Source: Acholeplasmataceae bacterium
Lineage (GTDB): Bacteria > Bacillota_I > Bacilli_A > Izemoplasmatales > Hujiaoplasmataceae
Assembly: GCA_012515085.1 (NCBI GenBank)
Contig: JAAYZB010000046.1
Span: forward strand, 1-17,748
Direction of reading: 5' to 3'
Length of the DNA stretch: 17,748 nucleotides
The notes under the pieces are model-generated. The model saw nothing but the letters and a program-made list of their open reading frames with translations, was not told the DNA's origin and did not search any database. The translations under genes and the position numbers were made by a program. Below, piece by piece: positions 16,401-17,748 of the stretch (positions are counted from its first letter, which is position 1; every line of letters starts with the position of its first letter).

Positions 16401-17105
16401 AAACTAAAAGCCATTATTTCTGAAATCAATGGCGAAGTCGACGAGATCACGCCGGTCGAAGAACGATCGATCATTATCATCAAGAATGAGATCGAAACCA
16501 AGAAATATGAGACCAATTCCAACGTTCAGCCGCTGGTATCTGTCGGGGACAAAGTCACCGCGGGCATGCAACTGACCGAAGGCGCAATCGATCCAAAGGA
16601 ACTGCTTCGCGTGGCGGACATGCTGACGGTTCAACAATACATCCTAAAAGAAGTTCAAAAAGTGTACCGTTCACAGGCGGTGGAAATCTCCGACAAACAT
16701 ATTGAAATCATCGTTCGCCAAATGACCCGGAAAATGACGGTCATTTTGGAGGGTGATACAGAGTTGTTGCCGGGCAGCCAAATATCCGTGAACGAATTCA
16801 TCGAAGCGAACAAAGTGGCTTTTGCCGAGGGCAAACGGCCGGCAATCGCCAAACCGGTCCTTCTTGGGATCACCAAAGCAAGTCTTCGATCGGAATCATT
16901 CCTGTCGGCTTGCTCATTCCAAGAAACAACCCGAGTCTTGACGGATGCGGCAATCAGAGGCAAAAGTGACCCGTTGTTGGGCTTGAAAGAAAACGTCATC
17001 ATCGGGGGATTGATTCCTGCCGGAACCGGCATATTGAGACATAAATCCCTTGAATATGAAGCACCGGAAGAGGAAGAAGATCCATACGCGGATTTTGAAG
17101 AATAA
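13479..17105 (+). CDS. rpoC: DNA-directed RNA polymerase subunit beta'
   Basis: A 1208-residue beta' subunit, the usual Firmicutes size. The N-terminal zinc site is C58-x-C60 ... C74-x-x-C77. The metal-binding catalytic loop N-A-D-F-D-G-D-Q-M (446-454) provides D448, D450 and D452 for the two magnesium ions. The bridge helix spans about 765-800 (F-R-E-G-L-T ... A-R-K-G ... S-G-Y-L-T-R-R-L-V-D-V). The second zinc site uses C816, C901, C908 and C911. The trigger loop follows Q-L-T-M-R-T-F-H-T-G-G-V-A-G with no large insert. It ends in an acidic tail (A-P-E-E-E-E-D-P-Y-A-D-F-E-E). ATG at 13479 follows AAAGGCGGGAG (13460-13470). Last gene of rpoB-rpoC, followed by a strong terminator. Confidence 0.98.
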   Translation: MSQKFSHFKIRLASPEEIRSWSYGEVKKHETINYRTLKPEKDGLFCEVIFGPTKDYQCACSNKSKRSAHPGKKCPVCGVEYTESKVRRERMGHIELAAPVVHAWYLRNTPSRLAILLDIKSKDLEEVVYLASYIVVDAGDTDLQFKQILSEADYTRFYFEYGSRFRALTGAEAVKHLLKRLDLEKEALNLRIELKTASKQRRDKIIKRLNVVEAFKNSDNKPEWMILEVLPVIPPDLRPMVQLDGGRFATTDLNDLYRRILNRNNRLKRQFEQGAPHLITKNEKRMLQEAVDALIDNSKRGRKVVVERNRALKSLSDMLRGKQGRFRQNLLGKRVDYSGRSVIVVGPDLEMYQCGLPKEMAIILFKPFVIRELISRGITSNIRSAKRLIETLDGRIWAVLEDVIREHPVLLNRAPTLHRLGIQAFEPKLVEGKAIRLHPLVTTAFNADFDGDQMAVHVPLSEEAQAEARVLMLASNNILNPKDGKPVVTPGQDMVLGNYYLTVEKAGEVGEGNVFKDVNEVIMAYENHYVTLHSRIAIQSSALHHPLAETLKDHYLMTTPGKLIFNTILPDTFPYINEPTQTNLEVATPAKYFIEPGENIREKIRKMTPVAPFKKKFLSMIIAQIFAKYKINETSKMLDKMKNIGFKYSTIAGITVAASDVMVYSKKQEVLERHDHNVDEITGLYNMGLLTDSERAKLVIQEWAVAKDEIQKGLIEELDNSNHIFMMSDSGARGNPSNFTQLAGMRGLMANPSGQTIELPIKASFREGLTMSEFFISTHGARKGSTDTALKTAESGYLTRRLVDVSQDVVITEEDCHTDKGVRVKAVLDRDGKVIESLFDRINGRYASIDFIHPYTGEILVHKNHYISEEIAKAIVESAVNPKDPNDVKDLSVAIRTALTCTAKVGICRKCYGQNLATGEKAEVGESVGTIAAQSIGEPGTQLTMRTFHTGGVAGEDITQGLPRVQELFEARKSKLKAIISEINGEVDEITPVEERSIIIIKNEIETKKYETNSNVQPLVSVGDKVTAGMQLTEGAIDPKELLRVADMLTVQQYILKEVQKVYRSQAVEISDKHIEIIVRQMTRKMTVILEGDTELLPGSQISVNEFIEANKVAFAEGKRPAIAKPVLLGITKASLRSESFLSACSFQETTRVLTDAAIRGKSDPLLGLKENVIIGGLIPAGTGILRHKSLEYEAPEEEEDPYADFEE

Positions 17106-17151
17106 CATCAGCAACCCGAATCATGTTTCATCACTTTTCATCATCATTTCG

Positions 17152-17191
17152 CGGCACTTTCCCCATTTTATAGGAAAGTGCCGTTTTTTTT
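17152..17191 (+). terminator. Strong intrinsic terminator after rpoC
   Basis: CGGCACTTTCC (17152-17162) pairs perfectly over 11 bases with GGAAAGTGCCG (17173-17183), followed by eight T's (17184-17191). It closes the rpoBC unit before the rRNA operon. Confidence 0.95.
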
Positions 17192-17571
17192 CACCGCAGT
17201 CGTCATTTTAAAATCAGCTTTTATCGACATTGTTCAATTGTGATGATACAAAGCAAGTTCATAAACAAATATTGTACAAAATACGATTTTTTTATCAATC
17301 AACATTATTTAGATAAGACATAGGAGGCTATCATACAAAGGAGAGCAGCCACTCAGTCGAACTACTGCGAAGTATAAGCGAAAAAAAGCGTATCAATATC
17401 CTACTAAAATTATTCATCAAGCATACCTTACCAGGGATATTGATCATTTCTTTTCACGGATCACTGGTCGATTGGTCGGTTTCGAAAAGAAGGATATCAG
17501 CTTTGTGAAGAGTTGGCTCAATAACCTCTTCTTTTTTCGAGAAAAAGTGCGTTTTTTCCGGTTGAAAATCG
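17192..17571 (+). other. AT-rich region between rpoC terminator and the proximal rRNA promoter
   Basis: About 380 bases with no gene I can support. It contains a possible upstream promoter (17224-17252), two unpaired Shine-Dalgarno-like stretches (AGGAGG at 17322-17327, AAAGGAG at 17337-17343) with no suitable ATG, GTG or TTG after them, and a frame open for 93 codons (17313-17591) that lacks a sensible start. Near the rRNA promoter, CTTTTT (17531-17536) pairs with AAAAAG (17542-17547), and the same A-run can instead pair with TTTTTC (17553-17558). The phased T- and A-tracts at about 17552-17567 could act as an UP element. Confidence 0.6.
17224..17252 (+). promoter_or_regulatory. Possible distal promoter (P1) of the rRNA operon
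   Basis: TCGACA (17224-17229), a 17-base spacer and TACAAA (17247-17252), with an extended TG (TGATACAAA). Five of six and four of six consensus matches. It lies 32 bases after the rpoC terminator and about 350 bases before the proximal promoter; tandem promoters are usual for rRNA operons. Confidence 0.5.
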
Positions 17572-17600
17572 TTGACACCACCATACTCTTATGATACAAT
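17572..17600 (+). promoter_or_regulatory. Proximal promoter (P2) of the rRNA operon
   Basis: TTGACA (17572-17577), a 17-base spacer and TACAAT (17595-17600), with an extended TG (TGATACAAT). Near consensus. Start is predicted at about 17607, roughly 110 bases before mature 16S rRNA. Confidence 0.88.
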
Positions 17601-17606
17601 GAAAAG

Positions 17607-17717
17607 GCACGTGAGAAAGTGACGTGCTGATAAACTGGGTCTTTGAAAACTGAACAGATTACAGAAACGAACAACAAACACAAAAAGAATGAGCTAGTAG
17701 AAAATACTAAAAATAAA
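17607..17717 (+). promoter_or_regulatory. Pre-16S rRNA leader with hairpin and boxA-like site
   Basis: GCACGT (17607-17612) pairs with ACGTGC (17622-17627) at the predicted transcript start. GGTCTTTGAAAACTGAACA (17638-17656) is the conserved Firmicutes pre-rRNA element containing a boxA-like GTCTTTGA, where NusB-S10 assembles for rRNA antitermination. TAGTA (17695-17699) with TACTA (17705-17709) forms a small stem just before the 16S gene. Confidence 0.7.
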
Positions 17718-17748
17718 GATCATGGAGAGTTTGATCCTGGCTCAGGAT
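17718..17748 (+). rRNA. 16S ribosomal RNA, 5' end only
   Basis: GGAGAGTTTGATCCTGGC (17724-17741) then TCAGGAT is the universal start of 16S rRNA (the 27F primer region). The mature 5' end is placed by alignment with Bacillus 16S from memory and may be off by a few bases. The gene continues past the window edge. Confidence 0.95.

Noticed and set aside
1..17105. Mycoplasma-type code with TGA as tryptophan
   Set aside because: Conserved tryptophans are TGG, no TGA lies within the genes, and the sigma gene ends at TGA.
17444..17683. Minus-strand frame of 79 codons across the rRNA promoter and leader
   Set aside because: It covers the rRNA promoter and pre-16S leader on the other strand and resembles no known protein.
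1..17748. CRISPR arrays, insertion sequences, tRNA genes, prophage or defence systems
   Set aside because: No direct-repeat arrays, transposase motifs, tRNA cloverleaf segments or defence domains were seen; apart from the ABC pair the content is housekeeping.

Overview
The window is a core information-processing region of a Bacillota (Firmicutes) genome, with every gene on the + strand. Three things support this: the gene order (sigH-like, rpmG, secE, nusG, then rplK, rplA, rplJ, rplL, a ybxB-type methyltransferase, rpoB, rpoC); the Bacillota-type L10 mRNA leader; and the 16S 5' end GGAGAGTTTGATCCTGGCTCAGGAT. That 16S start, the 174-residue SecE and the moderate G+C (an impression, not counted) hint at the Erysipelotrichia/Acholeplasma/Izemoplasma side of the Bacilli, but this is inference. 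TGA appears only as a stop, so the code is standard.

Layout. 1-456: 3' part of a SigH-like sigma factor, cut by the window edge. 465-1816: strong promoter, rpmG (L33), secE, nusG and an intrinsic terminator. 1861-6678: a separate unit of two long MacB-like ABC transporters, each an ATPase fused to an FtsX/MacB-type permease, placed between nusG and rplK where many Firmicutes have nothing. 6718-8016: promoter, 5' leader, rplK (L11) and rplA (L1). A probable L1-binding RNA element, imitating the L1 site of 23S rRNA, lies before each of these two genes. 8035-9106: L10 leader with an attenuator-like terminator, rplJ (L10), rplL (L7/L12), terminator. 9129-13459: ybxB/rsmC-like methyltransferase, a promoter with a structured leader, and rpoB. 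13479-17191: rpoC and a strong terminator. 17192-17748: an untranslated region carrying one or two promoters, a boxA-like site and the first bases of a 16S rRNA gene.

The genes supply the protein-export core (SecE), the transcription elongation factor NusG, the ribosomal stalks (L11, L1, L10, L12), the two large RNA polymerase subunits and, at the right edge, rRNA. The visible control sites fit feedback by free L1 and by the L10/L12 complex. I see no unknown defence or mobile system. The points most worth a second look are the ABC transporter pair inside the ribosomal/RNA polymerase cluster, the doubled L1 target, a glutamine at the RpoB position matching E. coli D516 in the rifampicin pocket, and an rRNA operon directly after rpoC in place of the usual str operon.
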